The position numbers were made by a program, and so were the translations under genes. This document shows, piece by piece, positions 52,384 to 60,817 of a DNA stretch of 64,000 bases. Position 1 is the stretch's first letter. The number at the start of each line of letters is the position of its first letter. The notes under the pieces are model-generated. The model did no database searches. It was given only the letters and a program-made list of their open reading frames with translations, and was not told the DNA's origin. Source of the stretch: Phycisphaerae bacterium (GTDB lineage: Bacteria; Planctomycetota; Phycisphaerae; Sedimentisphaerales; Anaerobacaceae); contig JAUXAL010000006.1 in assembly GCA_030619925.1 (NCBI GenBank), positions 1-64,000 on the forward strand, read 5' to 3'.

Positions 52384-53743
52384 TATCTGGGCTGTCGCCA
52401 CAAATACTATAAAGCAGGCTTTGCGGATGAAAGTAGCCGTTGTTTTTACAATCCTGCTGATTGTCATGCTTGTGGTTATGGGTGTTTCGACAACAGGCGA
52501 CGGGACCTTGAAAGGCAGGCTGCAAACCTTTGTAAGCTACGGTCTTTCGCTCACCAGTCTTTTGCTCTGTTTGCTCACAATCATAGTCTCAATTTATTCG
52601 GTAACCAGCGACATCGAGCAGAGACAAATATATACTGTTGTCACCAAGCCCATTCGTCGTTTTCAGTTTCTTCTCGGCAAGTTGCTGGGCGTAATATTAT
52701 TGGATGTGGCTCTGCTCTGTTTGTTTTCAGCTATAATATATACAATTACCATTTACACGCCGGAGTTTTCTAACGCAACTGAAACTGAGCGCCTCCAGGC
52801 CGATAATGAGTTTTATACCGCCCGGGCCAGCATAATGCCTCCCGAAGCCGATGTTACCGAGGAGGTTGATGAGGCCTACGGTCAATTAGAAAGAAGTGGC
52901 CAACTGCCTGAAGATATGTCGCGCGATGAAATCATTGCCGAGCTTACCAGCCGGAAAAAACTTGCGAAACGAGCTGCTGCGGTTGGTTACGAATTGGTTT
53001 GGGAATTCGACAACGTCAAACCTGTCGGCCCGGACGAGAGTTTGTTTATAAGATTCAAATATGATGTTGCGGTAACCCCTCCTGACTCGCAAGTTTACAG
53101 CCGATGGTTCGCAGGTGACTACCGACAGATTAAGTATGGTACGAAAATTGAAAACCGCATATACACTTTTGACCGCAAGGACCCCGTTCGAACATTCCGT
53201 GAGATAGAAGTCCCCGCCGACGCTGTGGCGAAGGACGGCTATCTGGCTGTCGGATTTCTTAATGACCCTCGATTTAACAATACCTCTGTAATCTTTCCGC
53301 TCGAGGACGGTCTGGAGGTGCTTTATAAGGCCGATACCTTCACCGGCAATTTTATGAGAGCTGTTCTTTTGATTCTGTTTCGTTTGATTTTCCTGGCTTG
53401 TTTGGGCATATTAGCTTCGACTTTCCTCTCGTTCCCTGTGGCCATACTGCTCTGTCTTGTGCTTTTCTTTACGGCAAGTTTCAGCGGTTTTGTTATCGAA
53501 TCGTTTGACTACCTGAGTGAAAACATTGGTGTGTTCTATTCTTACACCTTTAAATGGATGATTCGGCTGTTGCCGCAGTTTGATAAATTTAGCCCTGCGA
53601 AATTCCTGGTCCCTGCACGATTATTGGAGTGGTCTTTATTGGCCGAATGCGCTGCTCTTATGGTTTGTATTAAAGGGCTTTTGCTGTTGGTTTTCGCCTT
53701 GGTCATTTTCAGTTATCGAGAAATCGCGAGAATTATAATTTAA
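52376..53743 (+). CDS. ABC-2 type transporter permease with large periplasmic domain
   Basis: This 455-residue membrane protein starts with a helix (VAVVFTILLIVMLVVMG) and two more up to residue 135, then a soluble part of about 190 residues (MPPEADVTEEVDEAYG to PLEDGLEVLYK) and four to five C-terminal helices. VTSDIEQRQIYTVVTKPIRR is the coupling segment. The start at 52376 has AGGAG at 9 nt and overlaps the ATPase stop. The periplasmic domain is unlike anything I can name. Confidence 0.88.
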   Translation: MHSIWAVATNTIKQALRMKVAVVFTILLIVMLVVMGVSTTGDGTLKGRLQTFVSYGLSLTSLLLCLLTIIVSIYSVTSDIEQRQIYTVVTKPIRRFQFLLGKLLGVILLDVALLCLFSAIIYTITIYTPEFSNATETERLQADNEFYTARASIMPPEADVTEEVDEAYGQLERSGQLPEDMSRDEIIAELTSRKKLAKRAAAVGYELVWEFDNVKPVGPDESLFIRFKYDVAVTPPDSQVYSRWFAGDYRQIKYGTKIENRIYTFDRKDPVRTFREIEVPADAVAKDGYLAVGFLNDPRFNNTSVIFPLEDGLEVLYKADTFTGNFMRAVLLILFRLIFLACLGILASTFLSFPVAILLCLVLFFTASFSGFVIESFDYLSENIGVFYSYTFKWMIRLLPQFDKFSPAKFLVPARLLEWSLLAECAALMVCIKGLLLLVFALVIFSYREIARIII

Positions 53744-53744
53744 A

Positions 53745-53785
53745 ATCGAGCATCGAGCACTTTTTGTCGTTATCGAGTATTGAGA
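53745..53785. repeat. Short heptad words before the 597-residue protein start
   Basis: ATCGAGC, ATCGAGC (53745-53758) and ATCGAGT, ATTGAGA (53772-53785). The second pair ends at the base before the ATG at 53786. The two blocks are one base out of phase with each other. Confidence 0.5.
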
Positions 53786-55579
53786 ATGCGTTTGCGCGAC
53801 AGGATAATCTTTTTTCTTTGCATTGTTCTCGTGGTCGGTTTGCTTATCGGCGCCGGTGTGCAGCTTGATTCCATAAATCGCCGGCGTGAGGAAATGGGTT
53901 TGATAATCGACAAGCCCGAAAATATTCCTCCTTCACTGATATTTGCGACCGTCGCAACGGGCGCTTTTCGCGGCCTGGTCGTGGATGCTTTGTGGATGCG
54001 GGCCGACAGGCTGAAAGAGGAGGGGCAATTCTTTGATGCCAAGCAACTTGCAGAATGGATAACGACCTTGCAGCCTCGTTTCGCATCGGTCTGGGAATTC
54101 CACGCCTGGAATATGGCTTATAACATTTCCGTCGCCATACCCGCGACCCAGCCGGACCAAAGATGGCAATGGGTCAAAAACGGTTACGAGCTGCTTCGCG
54201 ACAAGGCCATTGATAAACAAAAACTCAAAAACATTACACTTTACCGCGAGCTTGCGAGAATATTTCAGCACAAGATAGGCGGCGTATCGGACGACGTACA
54301 CAAGTATTACAAGCTTCAATTCGCTTTGGCACTGGAGCCGCTGCTTGGCCCTGCGGATGAGCAATACTTCGAGGCTCTTGCCGAAGCGCCGGTTGGCTGG
54401 CGGGAAATTGCCAAAGACCCGAATGTGGCCTCGCTAATCAATGCACTGAAGTCGGCCGATAGCGCATTTGCCGACGATGGGGCATTCGTCAGCAATTACC
54501 TGTCCTTAAGGCAGAATCCCGGCAGGTTCAATCCCGTCGCCTTTAAGACGATAGATGATTTTAGAGGCACAGAAGGCCTCGAAAGGTTTGATATTTTTGC
54601 CAAGGCCTACCAGTTGCGTAAAGTCTGGAAACTTGAGCCTGTCTTGATGCGCGACTTGAATAAAAACTATGGCCCTATCGATTTCAGTGACCCGAATAGG
54701 CACCTGCCTTTGGATTGGCGGCACCCAGACAGTCACGCAATTTACTGGGGCGTCAAAGGCTTGCAAATAGCCGCTAAAGAGCAGGACCGCGAGATTGGGA
54801 TGACTGAAACCAACACCGACCGTATCGTTTTTCATAGTTTGCAGAATCTCTTCCGCAACGGCAAAATGTTTATCTATGATGTGCCGCTTCAAGCACCCTC
54901 GCAGGATTCTTCGCAGGAACCTCAGATGCAGATAATCAAGGAAGTGTTTTTGCGAATGGATCTGAGGATGTTTGAGCCGTACAATAAATGTGTGCTGGCA
55001 AATCTCGAAAAATACAAAGAGGACGAAAGCAGCTATGGATCCCTTCAAAACGGCCACCGGAATATGCTCAAGAATGCCTTGCTTTCCTTTTATCAATCGG
55101 GGCATGAGCGCCAGGCGCGAAAAATTTATAATCAATTGAGAGAACTATATCCCTCAGAGGACTTTAAAGTACCGCTCGTGGTTTTTGCAAGGAGGCGTAT
55201 GCTCGAAGAGCTCGAGACCATCGGCATAAACGATGCAAAAGAGCAGATAATATCGCTTCTTAGGGAAAGCTACTTCAGATACGCACTGCGTGACGACAAC
55301 GAGGCATCCGGCAGAGAGAAACTGGCAGACGAAATTCATAACTATTACCAAGGAAAATATAGAGATGAGAACAGGATTGACCTGCCTGATTTCAAGTTGT
55401 TAAGATACTTCGCACTTCTCGACTTCCTTAATGACCGGCAATATCCGCCTAACTTAAGAGGCAGTCTGCTTGGCCGGATAAAAGTCGAAAGGCCCGAGCT
55501 TTTCAAGCAATTAGAGACCGAAGAGGAAAAGCTCAGGAAGCAATTGGAACAATCAGAACAACCCCGCGCCTATTATTGA
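53786..55579 (+). CDS. Membrane-anchored helical protein of unknown function
   Basis: This 597-residue protein has one N-terminal helix (IIFFLCIVLVVGLLIGAGV) and a large, probably alpha-helical, extracytoplasmic part. A recognisable block is GAFRGLVVDALWMRADRLKEEGQ and ITTLQPRFASVWEFHAWNMAYN, which looks like a TPR-type pair and, as far as I know, is found in related planctomycete proteins of unknown role. Near the C-terminus there is a charged coiled coil (ETEEEKLRKQLEQSEQ). It directly follows the ABC transporter, so it may be an accessory part. An in-frame TTG at 53780 adds two residues. Confidence 0.75.
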   Translation: MRLRDRIIFFLCIVLVVGLLIGAGVQLDSINRRREEMGLIIDKPENIPPSLIFATVATGAFRGLVVDALWMRADRLKEEGQFFDAKQLAEWITTLQPRFASVWEFHAWNMAYNISVAIPATQPDQRWQWVKNGYELLRDKAIDKQKLKNITLYRELARIFQHKIGGVSDDVHKYYKLQFALALEPLLGPADEQYFEALAEAPVGWREIAKDPNVASLINALKSADSAFADDGAFVSNYLSLRQNPGRFNPVAFKTIDDFRGTEGLERFDIFAKAYQLRKVWKLEPVLMRDLNKNYGPIDFSDPNRHLPLDWRHPDSHAIYWGVKGLQIAAKEQDREIGMTETNTDRIVFHSLQNLFRNGKMFIYDVPLQAPSQDSSQEPQMQIIKEVFLRMDLRMFEPYNKCVLANLEKYKEDESSYGSLQNGHRNMLKNALLSFYQSGHERQARKIYNQLRELYPSEDFKVPLVVFARRRMLEELETIGINDAKEQIISLLRESYFRYALRDDNEASGREKLADEIHNYYQGKYRDENRIDLPDFKLLRYFALLDFLNDRQYPPNLRGSLLGRIKVERPELFKQLETEEEKLRKQLEQSEQPRAYY

Positions 55580-55703
55580 CACCCGATTTGTTGACCGAAC
55601 AAATCGCAATTTGAGTTTTGAGTGTACAAACTGATATTTAGCCCCCCAATTTATTGGGGGGTTGTTTAGCCGTCGTCGGCCCGGCGACGGCTCAGTTTCA
55701 GTT
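55580..55703. other. Intergenic region with REP hairpin 5
   Basis: 124 nt upstream of the helicase gene; it includes the REP hairpin at 55642-55661 and no ribosome site near 55704. Confidence 0.5.
55638..55661 (-). repeat. REP hairpin 5
   Basis: Read on the minus strand: stem CCCCCCAA and TTGGGGGG, loop TAAA, tail GCTAAA. Same design as the copies at 871 and 25855. Confidence 0.8.
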
Positions 55704-57821
55704 ATGGACGATATACTTTTGCGACAACTAACCGGCTCGCAAAAAAAAGCTGTCTTTCACGTTGAAGGGCCGTTGCTTGTTATTGCCGGCCCGGGCAGCG
55801 GCAAGACCCGCGTAATCACGTATCGAATCGCAGCGCTTATCGATTCGGGCATCCAGCCGTACAATATTTGCGCAATAACTTTCACGAACAAAGCCGCCGA
55901 CGAGATGCGCCAAAGAGCAGTCGCTCTTGGTGCTTCCGCCGGTGCGCATATCAGCACCTTTCACTCTTTATGTGTCAGGATACTTCGTCGGTATGCAGAT
56001 AAGGCGGGTATAAATCCCAACTTTAGTATATATGACGAGTCCGACCAGGCCAGATGTATCAAGCAAGCCGTCAAAGACTGCGAGCTTGATACCACAAATT
56101 TCCCGCCTGCTCGAATGCTTGACGCAATATCTACCCTGAAGAACAAGCTGATAGATGCTGAATCTTTTAAAAGCAGAGCAGACGATTTTTTTTCCAAAAC
56201 GTTGGCCGAAATATATCTTCGTTATCAGGGCATCCTGAGCGAGCGAAACGGCCTGGATTTTGACGACTTGCTGATGAAGGCAGCTTTTTTGCTGCAAGAC
56301 TGTTCTGATGTTTGCTGTGAGCTTGGCGAGCGTTTCAAATTCCTGCTCATCGACGAATATCAGGACACCAATCACGCCCAGTACAGAATCGCTAAAGCCC
56401 TTGTTTCAGAGCACAACAATATTTGCGCAACCGGCGACCCCGACCAGTCCATCTACCGCTGGCGTGGGGCCGACATCCGTAACATATTGGCCTTTGAAAA
56501 CGATTGGCCTGATGCCACTGTTGTTAAACTCGAAGAAAATTTCCGCAGTACCGCCGATATTCTCGAGGTGGCCGATAACTTGATTGCATTTAACCAAAAT
56601 CGAAAAGAAAAAAGACTTGTCCCCACAAGGCCCCGCGTTAAGGATGTTGCCGCAAGTGTCTTCGAGGATGAGATTGAAGAGGCCCAAGCTGTTACGCTGC
56701 GGGTAAAAGAGTTAGCGAGTGAAGGCGCCTCTCTCAAAGACATTGCCGTATTCTATCGTGTTAACGCTATGAGCAGAGTGCTGGAAGAAGCGTTCATCCG
56801 GAACAAAATACCGTATCAGATTGTTCGCGGCGTGGAATTCTACGGCAGAAAGGAAATCCGCGACCTGCTCGCTTATTTGAAAGTTCTTGTCAACCCTAAT
56901 GATGAGATTGCACTGCTGCGCATCATTAACACACCTGCCCGTGGTATAGGAAAAACTACGATTGACAGGGTTCGCGCTTATGCTGCTCGCAATAGTATTA
57001 CCTTTTTCGAGGCCTTGAAGAAGTCAGAGCATATCGATTCAGTTTCTAAGGCCGCAAAAGCTAAGCTCGCATCTTTTGTCAATATGCTCGAACAGTTCAA
57101 GAAGGATATTGCCGGTCAGGTTGCGCCGCTTGCCGAGCGTGTCTCTGTGGAATCGGGGCTGGCTGATTCTCTACGGGCCGCCGGCCCTGAGGGCGAAGGC
57201 GCGCTGGAGAACGTCAACGAGCTGATAAGCGCCGCTGCCGGTTATGACCAGCAGGCGGAGCAGCCCTCGCTGATTGACTATCTTCAGCAAATATCACTCT
57301 TCAGCGATGCCGATGCGTATGACGCCTCCAGCGAGCGTGTCGCTTTGATGACGCTGCACGCCGCAAAGGGGCTCGAATTTGAAAATGTCTTTATCGTCGG
57401 GGTCGAAGACGGCTTGCTGCCCCACGAAAGAAGTAACGCCGGCGAAGATGAAGATGAGCTGGAAGAGGAACGCAGACTCTTTTTTGTCGGCATAACCCGT
57501 GCCAAAACCGGACTGTATATAAGTTATGCCCGATACCGAACAGTGCGAGGCCAGATGCTGCGCACGATACCGTCGCAGTTTCTTTTTGAACTTGGCCAGG
57601 ACCTTATCGAACAGGCCCAAGAAAATCGATATTGCGATGATAATGAGAATATCAGCCAAATTGATTTTGAGGCAGGCCAGTTGGTACGACACAAAACTTT
57701 CGGCCTGGGCAGGGTCAAAGAGTTTATCGATATGGGCGAAAACAGCGTGGTCGTAGTCGAATTTGACTCTGGACAGACAAAATCCCTAATGGTAAAATAT
57801 GCCGGCCTTTCAAAGACATGA
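55704..57821 (+). CDS. UvrD/PcrA-type DNA helicase
   Basis: This 705-residue superfamily 1A helicase unwinds DNA 3' to 5' in repair and replication. Motifs: I (AGPGSGKTRVITYRI), Ia (TFTNKAADEM), II (LLIDEYQDTNH), III (TGDPDQSIYRWRGAD), IV (LEENFRSTADIL), V (TLHAAKGLEFENVFIVG), VI (VGITRAKTGLYISYA). The C-terminal part ends in a small domain with GLGRVKEFIDMGENSVVVVEFD, typical of PcrA. The start at 55704 is the first ATG; an in-frame TTG at 55662 would read through non-family text. Its link to the transporter upstream is not clear. Confidence 0.95.
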   Translation: MDDILLRQLTGSQKKAVFHVEGPLLVIAGPGSGKTRVITYRIAALIDSGIQPYNICAITFTNKAADEMRQRAVALGASAGAHISTFHSLCVRILRRYADKAGINPNFSIYDESDQARCIKQAVKDCELDTTNFPPARMLDAISTLKNKLIDAESFKSRADDFFSKTLAEIYLRYQGILSERNGLDFDDLLMKAAFLLQDCSDVCCELGERFKFLLIDEYQDTNHAQYRIAKALVSEHNNICATGDPDQSIYRWRGADIRNILAFENDWPDATVVKLEENFRSTADILEVADNLIAFNQNRKEKRLVPTRPRVKDVAASVFEDEIEEAQAVTLRVKELASEGASLKDIAVFYRVNAMSRVLEEAFIRNKIPYQIVRGVEFYGRKEIRDLLAYLKVLVNPNDEIALLRIINTPARGIGKTTIDRVRAYAARNSITFFEALKKSEHIDSVSKAAKAKLASFVNMLEQFKKDIAGQVAPLAERVSVESGLADSLRAAGPEGEGALENVNELISAAAGYDQQAEQPSLIDYLQQISLFSDADAYDASSERVALMTLHAAKGLEFENVFIVGVEDGLLPHERSNAGEDEDELEEERRLFFVGITRAKTGLYISYARYRTVRGQMLRTIPSQFLFELGQDLIEQAQENRYCDDNENISQIDFEAGQLVRHKTFGLGRVKEFIDMGENSVVVVEFDSGQTKSLMVKYAGLSKT

Positions 57822-57854
57822 AGTCTTACAAACACTAAGAAAAAGGAGCTGACG

Positions 57855-59303
57855 ATGGAAAATGAAATCAATCGAAGAAAATTTCTGCAAGTAACGGCGG
57901 CGGGAAGCGCCCTATACCTCGGCGGTTCGGGCATTTTAGCAGTTGGTGCAAATCCAAAAAGGTCGAGGCTTATAAGCCCGGGCTGCAGAAGAACAAAAGT
58001 CAAAGTTGCTAGGATTTATATGGGCACTTCGCATGGGCTTTGGCCCAAACCAAAGTTGAATTTGAAGAACGAAGTCCGGTTTTATGAATCCGAGTTTGCA
58101 AAACTAAAGCGCGAGCTGTCCGATGTAGAGTTTGTTGTAGATGAATTGGTCACTTCTGCAGAGCAGGCCGGTCAGCTCAAGGGCAGATTAAGAGACGTTG
58201 ACGGTATCCTGGCGATTCATTTCAATATTGGAGTAAGGCCGATTCTGAATGAGATTCTCAGTGTGGGCAAGCCCACAATGGTCTTCGCTGTTCCGTATTC
58301 CGGGCATGGATGGACCGGATTCGGCGCTTTGCAGAAACAGGAGCTGGGGGCCAAGATGGAATGTATGCTCACCAGTGATTATAAGCAACTGGCGGTCGCT
58401 ATAAGACCTTTTCGCGCGATTCATCATTTGAGGGAAGCCAAGATTCTTAACGTCACGGAGCGGTCGTTTGATGAATATGCCAGGGACATAAAAAATAAGT
58501 TTGGCACGGAGATTAAGCGAATCGAGCGCGAGCAGGTGCTCGATGCTTATAATTCTATTGGCGACAGGCAGGCAAAGGCAGAGGCTAACCGGTGGATCAA
58601 AGGGGCCGATAGGGTTGTAGAACCTTCCAAAGAAGAAATATTCAAGTCCTTGAAACTGGCACTGGCGTTGGAAAAGTTATTAGATGAAGAGGATGCTACC
58701 GTGATGACCGTTGATTGTTACGGTACGATGTGGGATAAAACCATTAAACTACCGGCTTATCCGTGTCTCGGCTTTACAAGGTTAAATAATATGGGGTTAG
58801 GTGGTATTTGTGAATCGGATTTGCAGTGTGCGATGACCCACATACTGTTCCAGGGATTGGTGGGAAAGCCGGGTTTTATCAGCGACCCTACGGTAGATGA
58901 ATCCAACAACAGTATCATTCTGGCTCACTGTCTTGGTACGACAAAAATGGACGGTCCGGACGGGCCGGAGGCTGCGTACAAGATACGCACGATTATGGAG
59001 CGGCAGGATGGGGCGGTCGCCCAGGTGCAAATGCGCATCGGCCAAAAAGTCACTCAGGCGAAATTGGTTGGTACCGATCTCTTGGTATATTTCACAGGCG
59101 AAATTATCGATACGCCTGTGTCGGTTGACGTAGACAGGGCCTGTCGTACCAAGATTACAGTCAAAGTCGACGGCGATGTGGAGACATTGTGGAAGAACTG
59201 GTCGCATAGATTGCATCGGCAGACATGCTATGGGGATATCACCGAAGACCTTGAGCGCTTCTGTAGATTTAAAGAAATTGAAATGGTCGATGAGGCAGTA
59301 TGA
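57855..59303 (+). CDS. L-fucose/L-arabinose isomerase-like protein, Tat-exported
   Basis: This 482-residue protein has a twin-arginine start (NRRKFLQVTAAGSALYLGG) and a body of the FucI/AraI isomerase fold. Seen: ILAIHFNIGVRPIL, VFAVPYSGHGW, TVMTVDCYGTMWDK, GGICESDLQCAMTHIL and ILAHCLGTTKMDGPDG. An isomerase outside the cytoplasm would be unexpected, so it may be a sugar-binding or modified enzyme. AAAAGGAG lies before the ATG. It is the first gene of the polysaccharide block. Confidence 0.75.
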   Translation: MENEINRRKFLQVTAAGSALYLGGSGILAVGANPKRSRLISPGCRRTKVKVARIYMGTSHGLWPKPKLNLKNEVRFYESEFAKLKRELSDVEFVVDELVTSAEQAGQLKGRLRDVDGILAIHFNIGVRPILNEILSVGKPTMVFAVPYSGHGWTGFGALQKQELGAKMECMLTSDYKQLAVAIRPFRAIHHLREAKILNVTERSFDEYARDIKNKFGTEIKRIEREQVLDAYNSIGDRQAKAEANRWIKGADRVVEPSKEEIFKSLKLALALEKLLDEEDATVMTVDCYGTMWDKTIKLPAYPCLGFTRLNNMGLGGICESDLQCAMTHILFQGLVGKPGFISDPTVDESNNSIILAHCLGTTKMDGPDGPEAAYKIRTIMERQDGAVAQVQMRIGQKVTQAKLVGTDLLVYFTGEIIDTPVSVDVDRACRTKITVKVDGDVETLWKNWSHRLHRQTCYGDITEDLERFCRFKEIEMVDEAV

Positions 59304-59335
59304 GCAAACCCTCCACGAGGCAATTTAATATTTAG

Positions 59336-59361
59336 CCCCGCGTTTTACGCGGGGTTCTTTT
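59336..59361 (+). terminator. REP hairpin 6 / terminator after the isomerase-like gene
   Basis: Stem CCCCGCG and CGCGGGG, loop TTTTA, followed by TTCTTTTTC. On the plus strand it looks like an intrinsic terminator. On the minus strand it has the REP design: loop TAAAA and tail GGGGCTAAATA. The stem differs from the AT-type copies at paired positions. Confidence 0.75.
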
Positions 59362-59406
59362 TCTGCATTTGCAGAAGGCTTAAAATTCTTGTGAAAGGAG
59401 GACTTT

Positions 59407-60756
59407 ATGAATCGGCGTGATTTTTTCAAAGCCACGGGTCTGGGGGCGGCTTCGTTAGCCTTGCCGACGTCTTTGCTCGCCGTGGAAGAACAAAGGGACC
59501 GCATTCTAAGCCAGGTCGATACCCGCATCGAGAAATACCGCAAAGGCGATGTGACGCTGAGACTTGTCGGGCCGGTCGGCAAACCACTTAAGACTGGTTT
59601 GACTGTCAGGTTCGAGCAGAGGCGGCACAAGTTTTTGTTCGGTTGCAATATCTTCAAGTTGGGCAGGTGCAGGACGCGTGACGACAACGCTGCCTACGAG
59701 AAGCAGTTCGCTGCGCTGTTGAACTATGCAACGCTTCCTTTTTACTGGTGGAATTACGAGCGGCGGCGCGGCAGGCCGGACGACGCCCGCACCGAGGAGA
59801 TTGTCCGCTGGTGCAAGGCCCACAACGTAACGACCAAGGGCCATCCGCTCGCCTGGAACCGCAGACAGCCGAGCTGGCTGCCGGACGAGCCCGATACGGC
59901 GATGCGACTACAGTTCAAGCGTGTCGAGCGTTGTGTTCGGCGATTTAAAAATGATATCGACATCTGGGATGTGGTTAATGAGGCAACGCAGTATGATCGT
60001 GACGGCACTAAGAAGGATGCTCCGGTGTTGACCGAAGCCATCGGCAGAATGGGCGTCGGGGCATATGTCCGCGAGGCGTTTGAGACGGCACGCAAGGCAA
60101 ATACAAAAGCCACGCTGGTCATCAACGACTATCGAACCGATCCGCCTTATGCTGAAAAAGTAATCTCCGAACTTGTCGAGGAAAATGGACAACCGCTCTA
60201 CGATGTCATAGGCATCCAATCACATATGCATGGCGGCTATTGGGGCGCACAGAAAGCATGGGAAGTATGCGAATATTTTGCCAGATTTGGAAAACCGCTG
60301 CATTTCACCGAAACAACGCTGGTTTCAGGCGTGCAGGGTTGGGAACTGAGGAAAAAGAGAAAGGACCCGAACTTTGTATGGGCCACTACACCCGAAGGCG
60401 AAAAACGTCAGGCTGAGCAAGTGGCTGAATTCTATACTATTCTTTTCTCCCATCCTGCCGTCGAAGCCATTACCTGGTGGGACTTCAGTGACCAGCAGGC
60501 ATGGCAGGGGGCGCCGGCAGGACTCGTGCGGGCCGATATGACGCCTAAGCCGGCTTACGACGAATTGGAACGGCTCATCAAGGGCAAATGGTGGACGCAA
60601 ACCAGAACAACAGTTGCGGACGGAGGCAAAGCCCGCTTCCGTGGCTTCTTCGGGCAATACGAAGTTGCCGCGCGCGTTGGCGGCCGCGAATTGACCGGCA
60701 CGTTCCGGTTCGATAAGACTGCAAAAGAAATAATAGAAGTTCGATTGAAAACGTAA
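59407..60756 (+). CDS. Glycoside hydrolase family 10 (xylanase-type), Tat-exported
   Basis: This 449-residue protein has a Tat signal (NRRDFFKATGLGAASLALP), a short beta domain (VTLRLVGPVGKPLKTGLTV) and a GH10 barrel. The acid/base glutamate is E192 (IWDVVNEATQ) and the nucleophile E302 (LHFTETTLVSG). KGHPLAWNRRQPSWLP and WWDFSDQQAWQGAPAGL are further GH10 landmarks. It probably cuts beta-1,4-xylan-like chains outside the cell. AAAGGAGG precedes the ATG. About 60 C-terminal residues form an added beta domain. Confidence 0.9.
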   Translation: MNRRDFFKATGLGAASLALPTSLLAVEEQRDRILSQVDTRIEKYRKGDVTLRLVGPVGKPLKTGLTVRFEQRRHKFLFGCNIFKLGRCRTRDDNAAYEKQFAALLNYATLPFYWWNYERRRGRPDDARTEEIVRWCKAHNVTTKGHPLAWNRRQPSWLPDEPDTAMRLQFKRVERCVRRFKNDIDIWDVVNEATQYDRDGTKKDAPVLTEAIGRMGVGAYVREAFETARKANTKATLVINDYRTDPPYAEKVISELVEENGQPLYDVIGIQSHMHGGYWGAQKAWEVCEYFARFGKPLHFTETTLVSGVQGWELRKKRKDPNFVWATTPEGEKRQAEQVAEFYTILFSHPAVEAITWWDFSDQQAWQGAPAGLVRADMTPKPAYDELERLIKGKWWTQTRTTVADGGKARFRGFFGQYEVAARVGGRELTGTFRFDKTAKEIIEVRLKT

Positions 60757-60817
60757 GGTTATGAATGATTGTCTGTTTTGATAAATCTGAATGTCATGCC
60801 GGCTAAAGGAGTCTGTG

